Origin: Paracentrotus lividus
Lineage: Eukaryota > Echinodermata > Echinoidea > Camarodonta > Echinidae
Direction: 5' to 3'
DNA: 64,000 nt
Assembly (NCBI GenBank): GCA_940671915.1
Contig: CALNVZ010003425.1
Coordinates: 39,679,170 to 39,743,169 of the forward strand
Positions 37,201-46,590 of the stretch are shown here, piece by piece. The notes under the pieces were generated by a model. It was not told where the DNA came from and did not search any database. It saw only the letters and a program-made list of their open reading frames with translations. The number at the start of each line of letters is the position of its first letter. The stretch's first letter is position 1. The translations under genes were made by a program, and so were the position numbers.

Positions 37201-39188
37201 TTGGAAAAGTGTGTGCGCGGAGCGTGAGCCGAAGCTTAAATTTTGAGATATTTTTGCTTTATATATCCTACACTGTTAGAAAATTTCTCCTTAAAAAACA
37301 AGAAAGTTCCTGCAGCAGAGTCTCGAGAACATCAGTAATCTTACTGTACAAATTTGCAGTGAAATTACAGAAAATTGGTATACGAGGAGTGAAAATTTAC
37401 CAATTTTCTTTTTTTCAAACAGACTTGTTCTGTTAATTTGCAGAAAATTTCCCGTTATAAAAATATACAGAATGATTCTGTTATACATATACAGAATAAT
37501 TCTGTATTTTTTTTCTCCTAAAAAAACAGAAAAAGTTCCTGCAGCAGAGTCTCGAGAACACCAGTAATCTTACTGCACATTTGGTAACACAATTTACAGT
37601 AAAATAACAGTACAATTACAGAAAAATGGTATATGGGGTATGTAAATTTACAAATTTCCTGTAATAAAAAGCCGTTTTCCTTTTTAAAAACAGACCTGTT
37701 CTGTTAAATTTCAGAAAATTTCCCGTAATAAAAGTACACAGAACTATATTATCATTCATAATACAGAACGGTTCTGTATTTTTCTGTCTGTAAAATCTTC
37801 TGTTTTTTTTAACAGTGTATTTAGAGCGCGAAGCGCGAGCTGAAAAATTTGAGCTTAAAGTTTGACTTAATTGTGCATGATAAACCCTATTTAGTATCCA
37901 TTTTTAGGATACATTTACATGCTCTGTTAAATAACAGCGATAGAAAACAAATCCACAATCTTTGCTATGAAAATTTTGTGGGCTGCAGGCCCCAAGCCCT
38001 CCACCAACCTAGCCCGCACACAACTACATTAATGTTTTTTCCCTGTCGACAACACCCTATCCTAAGGTTTGTCCCCAGACGAGAGCATTGGATCCAATTT
38101 TTTTATACTTAGCCTACTGTTATTTAGTGCGAGGTCGCATAGCGACCGAGCAAGAAAATTTTGGGGGTTTTTGGAGTTAAAAAGAGGCACTTTGTAGTAT
38201 TGAAAGCGCTATTTTAACAATAACACAATTATCTAGTTTTTTTTCTTCATTTCTTTCTTGAAAAGTGGGGGGGGGATGTTTGTACAGGTCATGCATCCCC
38301 CTCCTCAAAAACTGGGGGATGTACCCCCCCCCCATCCCCCCGGGATTTACGCCAGTGGTACCTCCAGTCCCCATTTTTTTTTAGCAAACGTGTACAAAAG
38401 CGCAAATATGACCATAGATTTGTCAGACTTTCGGCTCAGCCCCTCCACGTTCAAACACACTCCGCGGCCCCTACAAAAAGGAAATAATATTAAGTGGACA
38501 GGGGAGGAGTCTGAAGTGGCAAAATACATATTTTTCCCGAGATATACCATGTAGTTATATTAATTTGCAGTATCCAAAACGTGTTGGCCCATAAAAACAT
38601 AATGGTATCCGTCTTTATCCACGTGCGTATACGTACTAGCATAATTATGTTAGTCGCACTCTTTTATTGATAATGGATGAATTTCCATTTAGATAATGGG
38701 CATCGAAACATGTCGGCAATGTTGAAAATCTGTGCCTCACCATTACTGCAAGTTTGACCTGTGTTTGTAAAATATGACAGAAAAATAATTTTGTGAGGTA
38801 GGAATATTTTCATCTCAACTTGTCGGTCAATTAACGCAAAATTAACTCTCAAAATGAAAATTGAATTTTTGTTTTCGTAGGTCAGGATGGCCGGGCAGGT
38901 ATGGCAGCGGTGGTCTTCAAAGACGGACACAAACTGGACTTCCCCGAGCTCTTCAGTCACGTGACCAAATATCTGCCTGGTTACGCCTGTCCCAAGTTCC
39001 TGCGCATCATGGACCAGATGGACATCACGGGCACCTTCAAGCACAAGAAGACCAAGCTGGTCGAACAGGGCTTCAACGTCGACATCATAGAAGACACGAT
39101 GTACGTCATCGATGTCAAACAAAAGACATACGCGCTGATGAAGAGCGAGACTGTGCATAAGATTCACGATGGACAACTGAAATTTTAA
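22124..39188 (+). CDS. SLC27A: Long/very-long-chain fatty acid transport protein (acyl-CoA synthetase), nine exons
   Basis: Nine exons (22124-22730, 24079-24288, 25241-25399, 26027-26151, 28229-28429, 29891-29984, 30997-31195, 36839-36936, 38881-39188) join in consistent phase to 2001 nt, giving 666 aa plus TAA. Family members are about 620-690 aa. Residues 1-60 carry two hydrophobic spans. The AMP/ATP-binding motif [12 protein letters not shown] is at 265-276 across the exon 2/3 junction. The FATP-specific IYAATEGN is at 406-413, TGD at 509-511, and the signature [14 protein letters not shown] at 525-538. GTFKHKK and a C-terminal LKF close the protein. Known family role: ATP-dependent CoA activation and uptake of long or very long fatty acids at ER, peroxisome or plasma membrane. 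The C-terminus looks closest to SLC27A2/3/6, but the paralogue is not certain. The start ATG has A at -3. A possible ATTAAA poly(A) signal lies at 39417. Confidence 0.95.
23044..24038. mobile_element. Foldback element in SLC27A intron 1, TACACTGTTG ends
   Basis: The tips TACACTGTTG and CAACAGTGTA are inverted. Arms of about 330 bases remain complementary inward (ggaccctggctatatcttgg, ccccaaaatgac, agggttgt/ccctacact blocks). The right tip is only 40 bases upstream of exon 2. No coding frame. Confidence 0.88.
24079..24288 (+). CDS. SLC27A: SLC27A exon 2 (phase 1 to phase 1)
   Basis: Acceptor taatctag, donor gtatgt. It encodes residues 203-272, ending inside the ATP/AMP-binding motif (IFTSGTTG). 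Confidence 0.93.
24678..25110. repeat. (ATC)n, (ATT)n and (ACC)n microsatellites in SLC27A intron 2
   Basis: Long imperfect ATC/CAT tracts (24678-24876 and 25015-25108) flank an ATT tract (24925-24957). The poly-His, poly-Ile and poly-Asp open frames here are repeat artefacts. Confidence 0.95.
25241..25399 (+). CDS. SLC27A: SLC27A exon 3 (phase 1 to phase 1)
   Basis: Acceptor tctgatcag, donor gtgagt. It encodes [12 protein letters not shown]... and the [13 protein letters not shown] substrate-domain motif. Confidence 0.92.
26027..26151 (+). CDS. SLC27A: SLC27A exon 4 (phase 1 to phase 0)
   Basis: Acceptor ttactag, donor gtaaaa. It encodes [20 protein letters not shown] and the [13 protein letters not shown] motif typical of the family. 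Confidence 0.92.
26152..28228. other. SLC27A intron 4
   Basis: AT-rich intron. It contains the second copy (26422-26485) of the dispersed repeat seen inverted at 10195, and a cccctagatccgcgcc fragment near 28080. No nested gene seen. Confidence 0.5.
28229..28429 (+). CDS. SLC27A: SLC27A exon 5 (phase 0 to phase 0)
   Basis: Acceptor ctttttggcag, donor gtaata. It encodes the [12 protein letters not shown] segment and the FATP signature [13 protein letters not shown] (residues 368-434). Confidence 0.93.
28430..29890. other. SLC27A intron 5 with (CT)n microsatellite
   Basis: A CT tract at about 28827-28872 is the only structured element. The rest is AT-rich non-coding sequence. Confidence 0.6.
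29891..29984 (+). CDS. SLC27A: SLC27A exon 6 (phase 0 to phase 1)
   Basis: A short exon, acceptor tattcccag, donor gtataa. It encodes [20 protein letters not shown] and GFCIQLPQ (residues 435-465), the usual linker before the C-terminal subdomain. Confidence 0.9.
30002..30590. mobile_element. MITE with TACACTGTTAGAA ends in SLC27A intron 6
   Basis: Perfect 13-base inverted ends (TACACTGTTAGAA / TTCTAACAGTGTA), TA at both tips. The interior repeats a gttgtttaaa/tttaaacaac palindromic motif many times. A tRNA-like segment sits in the middle (about 30290-30355). Confidence 0.88.
30290..30356 (+). repeat. tRNA-like segment inside a MITE
   Basis: An A-box-like TGGCTCAGTGGATAGAGCG and a B-box-like GGTCGTGAGTTCTATACC lie at tRNA spacing. 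It ends in CCCGGCCGCG and lacks well-paired acceptor arms. It looks like a tRNA-derived SINE head captured by the element, not a working tRNA. Confidence 0.6.
30997..31195 (+). CDS. SLC27A: SLC27A exon 7 (phase 1 to phase 2)
   Basis: Acceptor catatttcag, donor gttggt (a weak donor). It encodes [11 protein letters not shown]..., [16 protein letters not shown] and most of DRVGDTFR (residues 466-532). Confidence 0.93.
31214..31254. repeat. Poly-T then poly-G run
   Basis: About 29 T followed by TAGGG and a G run, 18 bases after exon 7. It may be a pyrimidine/purine slippage tract; its length is unreliable in any assembly. Confidence 0.9.
31470..32570 (-). CDS. Intronless sulfotransferase nested in SLC27A intron 7
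   Basis: A 366-codon frame on the minus strand with an in-frame TGA shortly upstream of the ATG at 32570 and no ATG between. Residues 77-93 ([17 protein letters not shown]) carry the 5'-phosphosulfate loop in the HxxKxGGTT form, and residues 155-170 ([16 protein letters not shown]) carry the 3'-phosphate-binding motif. Both are known marks of PAPS-dependent Golgi sulfotransferases of the heparan sulfate 2-O/6-O type (Sulfotransfer_2-like). Three N-glycosylation sequons (N48, N240, N315) fit a lumenal enzyme. A lysine/glutamate-rich C-terminal helix follows (about 311-366). No clear membrane anchor is visible at the N-terminus, so either an upstream exon supplies it or the gene is a shortened retro-copy. 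Substrate unknown. The opposite orientation means it has its own promoter. Confidence 0.85.
   Translation of the reverse strand: MSECFHEYYSELYSIFYYRMYSKTSNFRTLEELMVDKDTSPGFTFLANVTLNRRSLPNYYIHGLKSSRTDDYSRCNIAFVHLHKAGGTTTKTKLSQVCRQTGMDKPVSMSHRETTEVYDRYLQEGRTSKPTVFMGGFSFGICDVLHGRPCSYMTVLRDPFDRIISAYFFCHHGHPPLCGPVAAKDVSITAWAIHQGSHFFNQLLVHIDTCRDLDLHYDDYVKPYLKHTEHIIKYPRKFGNDTYCWFRQKAINKEILTLEQRRVLLLYVLDHLDQWFAVIGLLEEYQLSLELFREAYRLPFITDRTVQANKGKVRNETESSEIEKLKDELVKSAVVREALYEDIMIYEKAKEIFELQREEYYHLKQL
32608..32832. mobile_element. Long imperfect hairpin (MITE-like) just upstream of the sulfotransferase
   Basis: The inner arms 32662-32697 and 32715-32749 pair around a 17-base loop (ccacacagtcg / cgactgtgtgg, gaacacag / ctgtgttc). 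Weaker pairing continues outward (cattgtgac / gtcacaatg; agtgtgtcc / gggacact). It begins about 40 bases upstream of the nested gene's ATG. Confidence 0.75.
32833..35030. other. SLC27A intron 7, middle part
   Basis: AT-rich non-coding sequence with a C/G-rich dispersed fragment at about 33420-33540 and A-rich runs near 34050-34110 and 34390-34450. No gene seen. Confidence 0.45.
35092..35177 (+). mobile_element. Half copy of the CATTTCATGAAAGGACTTG palindromic MITE
   Basis: It matches the right half and centre of the element at 41872-42004 (tgcatctgattggc...gtccgacaagtcctttcatga), but its left arm is lost or diverged. Confidence 0.75.
35695..36065. repeat. Degenerate minisatellite (AAAACCTGTAAAAGGGGGTA unit)
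   Basis: About six diverged copies of a unit of roughly 55-65 bases with the core cctgtaaaaggggg and a ggctcccc-type block. A related degenerate stretch lies at 39660-39850. Confidence 0.65.
36595..36705. repeat. Palindrome around GTGACGTCAGGGATC
   Basis: gtgacgtcagggatc (36622) pairs with ggatccctgaggtcac (about 36651-36666) around actcgaaatcttcgag. Weaker outer pairing exists between ttccattttcactcattt and aaatgactgaaaaacgga. Confidence 0.65.
36839..36936 (+). CDS. SLC27A: SLC27A exon 8 (phase 2 to phase 1)
   Basis: Acceptor gtatatag, donor gtaagc. It encodes [19 protein letters not shown] and [10 protein letters not shown] (residues 533-565), completing the family signature begun in exon 7. 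Confidence 0.93.
37269..37819. mobile_element. MITE with TACACTGTTA ends in SLC27A intron 8
   Basis: Tips TACACTGTTA and TAACAGTGTA with TA at each edge. The interior holds two tandem copies of a subunit of about 228 bases (core gttcctgcagcagagtctcg at 37306 and 37533) and many acagaa/ttctgt palindromic words. It is inserted in sequence of the TTCGGCTCGCGC repeat type (ends ggagcgtgagccgaagc / gcgcgaagcgcgagc). Confidence 0.87.
38260..38482 (-). repeat. Dispersed repeat (GCGGAGCGTTTTTGAAAG family), reverse copy
   Basis: Read on the minus strand it begins ggggccgcggagtgtgtttga and runs through the same aggggctgagcc block as 20467-20637. Confidence 0.6.
38881..39188 (+). CDS. SLC27A: SLC27A exon 9 with stop (residues 565-666)
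   Basis: Acceptor gttttcgtag. It encodes [25 protein letters not shown], the [17 protein letters not shown] motif and a C-terminal QLKF followed by TAA. Strongly GC-biased third positions mark it as coding. Confidence 0.95.
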
Positions 39189-39270
39189 CTGCACACTGCT
39201 TTACTCTATTCATGTGAAAAGTGGAAACGCAGTGTTTTAAAGAGCACTGAGGCATCATTGCCTGTTGGAT

Positions 39271-39302
39271 GACCCCCCCCCCCCCAAAAAAAAGGGGGGG
39301 GG
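39271..39302. repeat. C-run / A-run / G-run palindrome
   Basis: Homopolymer runs of C, A then G in the SLC27A 3' region. C and G runs can pair. Length uncertain. Confidence 0.8.
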
Positions 39303-40194
39303 TATGGATGTAAAACTTTTTAGTGTGCCAAATTCCACTCAGAGAAAAGAAGTGAAACTTGGTTAAAAGTTAGTTTTTCCCAGAGTGGACTCAAAATCTA
39401 AAAGAAAAAAAAGAGAATTAAACAGTGTGCTCTGAGTGGCAGGCATTGTAGCCCTCAGCAATAGTGAAAATCAAAGTCAACAGACAACAGTGAATTTCAG
39501 TCTCGTTTGTTTTCATTTGCAAATTTGGGGAAGATGACACAATCAACATGCTAATTCGAAAAGGAATTCAAATTGATGGCGATATGGCAGAGAGAGAGAG
39601 AGAGAGAGAGATAGAGGGAACCTAATAGGCTCTTTTCCAATTTCTTTGAAAAAGTTATATTTTAGGATGAGTATGGGGGGAAATCCCGAAAATCATTTTC
39701 CCCGATAGTTTATTAATTGGGGTGGTTTCAAATTCCAGTTAGCAAAAAATCCTCGAAAAAGTTTCAGGGAAAGTGGGTCCCAAAACTGTGAAGGGATATA
39801 TTATGGCTGGATCCCTCCGTAAATACAATAGGCGGCATTATTATGATCTGCGTATGGTCTTGTCTACTTGAGATGGGGGGGGGGGAGGAGGAGTGCGGAC
39901 ACTCGTGCGTGCTTCCTAGCACCGTGGTCGATTACTGATGTAACATCACAAATTTAGGGTCTACTTCATGACAATTAAGGGCGAAAAAATGATACAAGAA
40001 ATCAGAGCTTTAGTACGTGAGCTATGCGAGCAAAATCAATTGAATTACCTTTTTGGTGACAATATATTTGCAGTTTCAAAATCCCTTCGAATTTCATCTT
40101 ATATGAATGTCTGAGTATTGCTCCTGGTTAGGGGACCGCGTGGGGGTGGTGGGTGCTATTTTACAGTGGGGTAGTGAGAGGGTAGCATGCAGCA
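39303..40194. repeat. 3' flank of SLC27A with (GA)n and degenerate repeat
   Basis: The likely 3'UTR end (ATTAAA at 39417) is followed by a GA tract (39590-39612) and a degenerate repeat similar to 35695-36065 (39660-39850). No coding signal. Confidence 0.5.
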
Positions 40195-41308
40195 GGGGGG
40201 CGTTTCACCGAAGCCGTCATACAGTCTAACTTCTTTGATAAATCGGAGATAGTGGAACAAACTTGTCCAAAGCGGGTTCCACGAGAGCGCCTCCTCTGAA
40301 AGTCAGTGGACAAGCAAGCAGGTGACTAATACCTTAAGCAGCTCCGACCTGTCATATTGTTGTCGAGAGCTGCATGATACGCCAAGCAACGCAATTATGT
40401 CGCAGCGATCGGTCTTGGGGCGAATTGCATTTGTCCGCGACATCTCGATTTTTCTTCTTTTTTGTTCCAATACAAATGTGGCAAACCGCGGATTTTGGTC
40501 TAATATCTAGAAAATAGATGGTTGTTAACATTAAAGTTGACTTTTATACTATCCAATAAAGAATAATATTCGTAATTATATCCAATAAGAAATAATGATT
40601 TGAACTAAGAATCGCAAAAGCCATTATTCAGCTCTACCATAATACCAAGCTAAATAAAGAGACCCGACAGAGAATACGTCTAGGTCAGTTAAGAATCGTC
40701 TTATTTAGTCCAAAATTAATAATGCTTTGATAGCATTCTGTTTTTAATTACAAACGTTTAATTTCTTTTTGCTGGACGCAAACCAGAAAGATTTAGCCGA
40801 CCCCAAAAACTCCGCAATCTAGTATTTTCCAGCTAGCACTTTTTTTATAGTATGAATTTACCCGACGAAACGAATATGAAATTAGCGCACCAATCCGGCT
40901 AACCCATCTCAATGTTCTGACTGCGGTCTATTAAATTTCTATGGATTGCACACACTTGTTAAAATATGCATAATAGAACATTGTGCGTTTTAATCATCAT
41001 TATACATAACATTATCACATAACTTTTATGTCAGGTTTCATAACTGTTCATGCGAACCGGATTATCACTTTCAATTCTCTATCATAATTGAAACTTTGCT
41101 GAAACACAATGTCGTAATATACAGAAACCGTGAACTTAAGGCTATTGCTCGTGACTTACCTCCCGATAATAATCGCATATTTACAAGCATTGCTGCTTGG
41201 AAGAGCTTTGTGTAACCCGACTAACCGACTTAGTAAGATTGGAGCTAACTACGTGGTTGGTGGATAAAGATATGACTAACTTGTCCATGGTTTCGTGAAA
41301 CGCCCCCC
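40195..41308. mobile_element. Non-autonomous TIR element with GGGGGGCGTTTCAC ends, about 1.1 kb
   Basis: The left end ggggggcgtttcac(c)gaa and right end ttcgtgaaacgcccccc are inverted over about 20 bases. There is no protein frame. The terminal motif resembles the CATTTCATGAA palindromic MITEs nearby, so they may share a transposase. Confidence 0.7.
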
Positions 41309-41711
41309 AGTATACTTTATAAAGTAGGCCTATACTAAAAAAAAAGGTCAGGACCAGACCCCCGAATCCGCCGCCCGTGAAAGTTTTGTTGTTATTTTGG
41401 TCATGAATGTTACCACCTTTATAAGAATGAGTGTCAAATTTTTGATTTATTGTGTTTTTTTTTATTATTATAACATAATTGTATAGGCCTACCACGTTGT
41501 AGATTAATTTTGTACTGATATCGGGTATGATTCCATTAATTATTCTTCAAAATGTCTTGAGCCCGGGCCTATGATAAAAAAAGTAACGTGCTTAGAGTAT
41601 TATGAACCACTGGATCTCTTAAACAAGACTATATTAATCAGATAGATAAAGTGGAAAGTTCAGCATAACATAATTTTATAGATAGGCCTACATGAGATGG
41701 CTGTGAAAAGA
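41309..41711. other. Intergenic, no gene recognised
   Basis: AT-rich sequence between two mobile elements, with no coding signal. Confidence 0.35.
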
Positions 41712-41713
41712 TT

Positions 41714-41777
<64 letters not shown>

Positions 41778-41850
41778 TGAGAGATGGAGGAAGAGGGAGA
41801 AATACAGAGAGAGATAGAGGGAGAGGGGAGAGAGACAGACAGACAGACAA
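41712..41850. repeat. (GA)n and (CAGA)n microsatellite block
   Basis: GA tracts with two ACAG/CAGA runs (41757-41777 and 41833-41849). Confidence 0.93.
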
Positions 41851-41871
41851 TATAGAGTGAAGAGATCGGGA

Positions 41872-42004
41872 GGGCATTTCATGAAAGGACTTGTCGGACG
41901 TTTTATCCGACAAACTGTTATAAGCTACTGAAATGCTTGCATCTGATTGGCTGAGAGCAAATTTGTCAGATAAAATGTCCGACAAGTCCTTTGATGAAAT
42001 GCCC
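41872..42004. mobile_element. Complete palindromic MITE, GGGCATTTCATGAAAGGACT ends
   Basis: Arms of about 44 bases (gggcatttcatgaaaggact... and its complement ending gatgaaatgccc) surround a centre of about 45 bases containing tgcatctgattggct. A damaged relative lies at 35092-35177. Confidence 0.88.
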
Positions 42005-44880
42005 CCCCCCCTGGTTAAAAGTGAAAGTGACGAAAGTAACGAAAGAAACAAAGAAAAAGATAAAGAGAGGAGAATAAGGGTAGAGAAAGAATGCAAAAGA
42101 CTATTCATGCGTGACCGAAAAGTAGACCATTCGAAGTAAACTGTGCAGGACTTCATGTTTTATTTATTTGGGCGCAGATCCCAGATTATGTTGAGGGGGG
42201 GGGGGCTCAATACCAAATGTCCCTCCACACTCTTGGTCTTGAGTTGCCGCCTCCCCCCCCCCCCCCCCCCACGACCAAAATAAAAAGAAAGGAGAAAAAA
42301 TGGCCTGCGGAACTCAGCAACCCGAATAAACCTATCCGCCTGTATGGATGATACTGTTATAAATTTTCTTGTGTGTGTGCGTGTGCGTGTGTGTGTGGCA
42401 AAAGGAGAAGAAGAAGACAAAAAATCCCCCTCCCAATGACGGAGAACTTTTGACCTGCCGGTTTATAATGCAGGGGCTACGGAGCATTTTTGAAAGTGTA
42501 GGGGGCTTTAACATAATATAACTCTGAACAAGATCGAGTAGAATAAAGAAGAAAATCCGATATGTTTTCAGGTTTTCAGCAAATAAAAGATATATGTGTT
42601 TTTTTTTTCTTTCTCTTTAAATCAGGCCTGCCGCCTATTATATTATTGATATTATTTCCGCCAGCTCCCCCTCCCCCACAGCAACTGATCACCGATGACA
42701 ATCTAGTCTACCTGTTTTCAGTTCACCTTTTGGCAACTCATGCTGGAGTCTGTTTGCTATTTTAAGTATTTGGCCAATTTATTTTGTATTTTTGATATCG
42801 CTATTGATGGCACAGGCCTATTGGCAGTAATGCTGACAAAAATCATGAGCTCTGTTAAAGATTTGCGAGGGGCCTCATGCAGGGGTCCACGATTAGCCTC
42901 ATAAGGGACAGCCCCGGTGGGGGGGGGGGTCACTCAAAGAAAAAAGTGCTACCCATGCGTGTCCTCGCAACCTGAAAATGGACCCTAAACGTCTCATTGC
43001 ATGTAGTCAAATTTGCACCACTTTTCGACGTCTGACTGGGAAAAACATACCCTAAATGGCGTAAACACCGTGAAATTTTGACCTTACAATAGCAATTTCC
43101 GCTGAAAACACCCCTTTGTTATGAGAAATTAATGGCGATGAAAACTGTCAAAGACAGCACTCGCTATTTTTAGGAAAGCGTCGACTGCGTCTAAAATGGC
43201 TGATAACAGCCCTTTTCGACGCTTTGTGGGGAATCACGCTTGCAGTAACACATCAGTGCTCGAGGACCACTACCCCCCCCCCCCCCCCCGGCTTGGGACA
43301 GCACTTCCCGCTTTATATTCTTAGTCTCGAAGGATATTCAAAAACACTGAATTTTTTTTTGTTTTTTTAGCCGGCTCTACCCATGCCAATGGTCATTTAT
43401 CTGATTACCCCCCCCCCCAAGGAATATTTCCTACCGTCCTAACTTATCCCATTACGAAAAACATAAACAAACCACTGCATGCCCAAAGACCAATCGTATA
43501 AAAAATAAGAAGAAGATAGGAAGAAAAAAAAATCTCCCTTGAATTGCACATAGTTCGACAACAATACATCTGTGCGCGAAATTTACGAAATGTGAATGAA
43601 AATATGCCTGAAGACTGCGCAAGTTATACCGTTTAAATACGAGTATTAATAAAAGAGTAGCACTTTCGTAAAAGTTAGAACTAGAGCATAAGGCACAAAG
43701 AAGATGTCAACGTCCCATGAGGATAAAGTCATTAATTAGTTAACTATTTTCTTCATTTAACAATCAGTATTCCACTTTCATCTTAGAAGTGATTTTAGCT
43801 ATGTCGTTGCGTCGCTCCTGTGTGGCCACGTAACCTGCCCGACTCGCCCGGATGGTGATGCATGCCTGGTGTTGTCGCAGGTGTTCGCGGCAGCTTGAAG
43901 TCTGTGCGTGTGCGGGCGCGCTGTGCGTGGCATGATACTGCCGTTATTGTATTAATTATTGTCCTGTTTGTGTATGTGTGTCATGAATGTGGTGTTGAGT
44001 CACATCAACAAAAGTATAGTATAAACCAATCTAGGCTATATCCTCACATTTGTCTCCTTTCTGCACGCGTCACTGCTGTAGGATCTAGCGTCTACTACGA
44101 GTTACGGAAGTCAACAATGAATTGCAGGATGCAATTAAATATGTGTCTCGCCACTGACGAAGAACGTGAGAATTGAATGTCTGTGACTTATAACAGGATA
44201 TGCCAAAATCAATTATAGAGGAAGTCATGAATTCAGCAAGATTTATTTAGTTTGCTTCATCCATCTTCAATCGATCTTAGTTATTCTTAACGATATAACA
44301 TCAGACCCGAGGTATAAGATCAACTCTAAATTGATAAATTAATTGTCATAGATAGCACAACGTTAGTCTAGGACCTAGTGCTATCTAGATCTAATCTAGA
44401 GAGATCTGGCTACTAGTTGTGTATTTTTCTCTCTAGTTTTAGTTCAGTTGGAACTCTGCTTTGTGATTGTGTAATAGAAAAATTAGGGGTCGAACCAATG
44501 TGGGTTAGGTTAATCATTATCACTTCTTAGCATTATTAATTGATCAACAGTCATGGTTCAACTGGCACGCTATCAAGCTCTACCCAAAAGAGACCTACAA
44601 ATTTCCTTCCAAACATCATATAGATTCTAGCCAGTTTGCCGAGGGACGGACTGTGCAAGGAATGTGACAATTAAACGGTAAATGTACAAAAAATATCTAA
44701 GCAAAAGTCAAAGCTAGAAAACGGCATGAAAGAAGTAGTATATTTTAGGCATTAAAATACACTCATTTTTATGAGAGCCATCTTTAATGATCCTTTAATT
44801 GTTTTTCGAAATACGTGTTGGTAGACCTACTTGATGAATATGGCTGACATTCCCGAGACGTCTTGATGATATTACACGGA
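42005..44880. other. Intergenic, homopolymer-rich
   Basis: G and C runs occur at 42195, 42252, 42920, 43272 and 43410, and a fragment of the GCGGAGCGTTTTTGAAAG family lies at 42474-42512. An open frame at 43862-44176 has no recognisable domain. No gene supported. Confidence 0.45.
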
Positions 44881-44924
44881 AATCTGCCATTCCGGGCTGT
44901 CATTCAAAGTATCCAGCTGTGACC

Positions 44925-45070
44925 CGCGCGCCTAGAGGCAACCCCCAAGTGCGCTGCCTCGCTTTACTTTCATATCGCCGTACTGTGCGCCTGCGCGTGG
45001 ATCACAGGTCAAGCTGGATATTTTGAAATGCAGCCCGCATTGGAGATTTTCGTGTAATCCACACCGAAAA
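44925..45070 (+). promoter_or_regulatory. CpG-rich patch with NRF-1-like site, possible BLM promoter
   Basis: A GC-rich pocket in AT-rich surroundings contains TGCGCCTGCGCG at 44986-44997, close to the NRF-1 consensus palindrome. It lies about 0.9 kb upstream of the first candidate BLM exon. This is an inference from composition and one motif only. Confidence 0.25.
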
Positions 45071-45895
45071 CCATTCGCGAAAGGAAAGGAAACCAGAATA
45101 TCCATTTTAAGCCTCATAAATTTAAGACCACTATTGTATTTCCTGCCACCACGACAAATAATAAGAAGTTTTTAGGACCAGCGTATTCTTGCTCGCTCTA
45201 TCATTTTATGTGTAGTTAATCGATGCTCTGTATATTATTAAAATTAATGACTCATTTTTGGCTCATCATACAATATCACACTATGTTCGACGGCTCAGTT
45301 TCCCGTCGCTTCGCAATGAGCAAAACTAGCGCCGTTTAAAATAACGACCCTGTGACCCGTGAGAGATACCTTGAGGCTTGAACCTACATATCTGTAGCTT
45401 TGCTCAACTCAACCAAGACGTCCTTGAAAGCCTACTGGAAGGGACCTTGGACATTCAGTTGCAGAAGTGCTGAGTCCATACAAGACTTACAAAAATGATG
45501 CCCTAGCTGCCTTTTAGCAAGGAAGGAAGAGGGGGGAGGGGGGAGGTATATAATAAGATATATTAGGGACCTGCTGCAAGTCGAGAACAAGTTGCTATAA
45601 GAGACTGAAGCGGCCTCTGTGGGTATATTAAACAACATATTTTTATAATCATTCATGAGTATGGCTAACTTTGGCCCGTCTCTTATGAATAAAAAAAAAA
45701 CAAACTAAGTCTTGTGACTTTCTCAAACTTTGATTTCTTTGACAATTTGCTAATCGCAATTCATCTTCTGTTAAAGATTAATTCTGACAACTTGACACAT
45801 ATTAAACTGGAGTAGGACGTGAATTTTTTTTTACTGAATGGCTTTTAAACAAATGTTTCGAGACATAAAGTAAATGTTTTTTTTTCCTCCAACAG

Positions 45896-46238
45896 AAATT
45901 TCAATTTCAGCTTTCAAGAGGTGCGAAGTTGAAGCCACCAGTATCCAACAACCCACCCCCATCTCTCAGCGAAGTGCTGCCCATTGTTTGCCAGACATCC
46001 CTGAAAAGTATCTTTTAAACCCAACTCAAGCACCCAGAGTCAGGGAGTTAATTCCGGACAAGACAGTAGTAAGCATGCAGAACTCCACAGGTCACAAGGT
46101 GTCCTTGCATCAAAGTGTGTTCAAAGATCACAAACAAATATTCTGAGTTCTTCTAGTAGTATCAACAACACCTGCTACAGCTTCACACTGGTCATGGAAA
46201 GAGAACCATGTGGCCTCGGTTCAGCCATTCACACCTAG
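45896..46238 (+). CDS. BLM: Candidate first BLM exon, with in-frame stop
   Basis: Bounded by a pyrimidine-rich acceptor (ttttttttcctccaacag) and a strong donor (CTAG|GTAAGC at 46239). The frame that joins exon 2 in phase (phase 2 out) is open over the whole exon except for a TGA at 46144-46146. The last 30 codons read ...SVQPFTPS and join smoothly to the acidic exon 2. Upstream, each of the other two frames is open over part of the exon. Either this is a 5'UTR exon and translation begins at 46818, or it codes about 114 N-terminal residues and carries a stop or frame errors. Confidence 0.5.
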
Positions 46239-46508
46239 GTAAGCTAGTTCTCGTATACTAACATACAAGGTCAGTTCTAAATTGACCTTCTACTGGGAAA
46301 TGCTATACAGTGGTGATTTGCTACTAAATGGCAATATCAATGTTAACAAGATTTGAACAATGTATCACCCAATAAAGGTTGTATTGAACCTCTTCTTCAG
46401 GAGTACCTCTCTCAATATTGATTTAAAAAAAATTATATTCACTCCATACTGATCTAGTAAATTGGCAGCAGTGTCAGTTCATGACTTGGTTTAGTGGTTT
46501 GATCCACA

Positions 46509-46590
46509 CCCCCCCCCCCCCCCCCCGCCCCCCCCCCGCACCCCCCCGCCCCCCTCCCTCCCCTCGGCCCCACCCCCCCCCCCCCGCCCC
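46509..46590. repeat. Poly-C tract in BLM intron
   Basis: About 80 bases, nearly all C. It explains a proline-rich open frame at 46481-46681. Confidence 0.93.

Noticed and set aside
38664-39194. 176-codon minus-strand frame
   Set aside because: Exact antisense of SLC27A exon 9; the plus strand carries the conserved FATP sequence and splice site.
43862-44176. 104-codon plus-strand frame with a hydrophobic stretch
   Set aside because: No homology I recognise and unsupported by neighbours.
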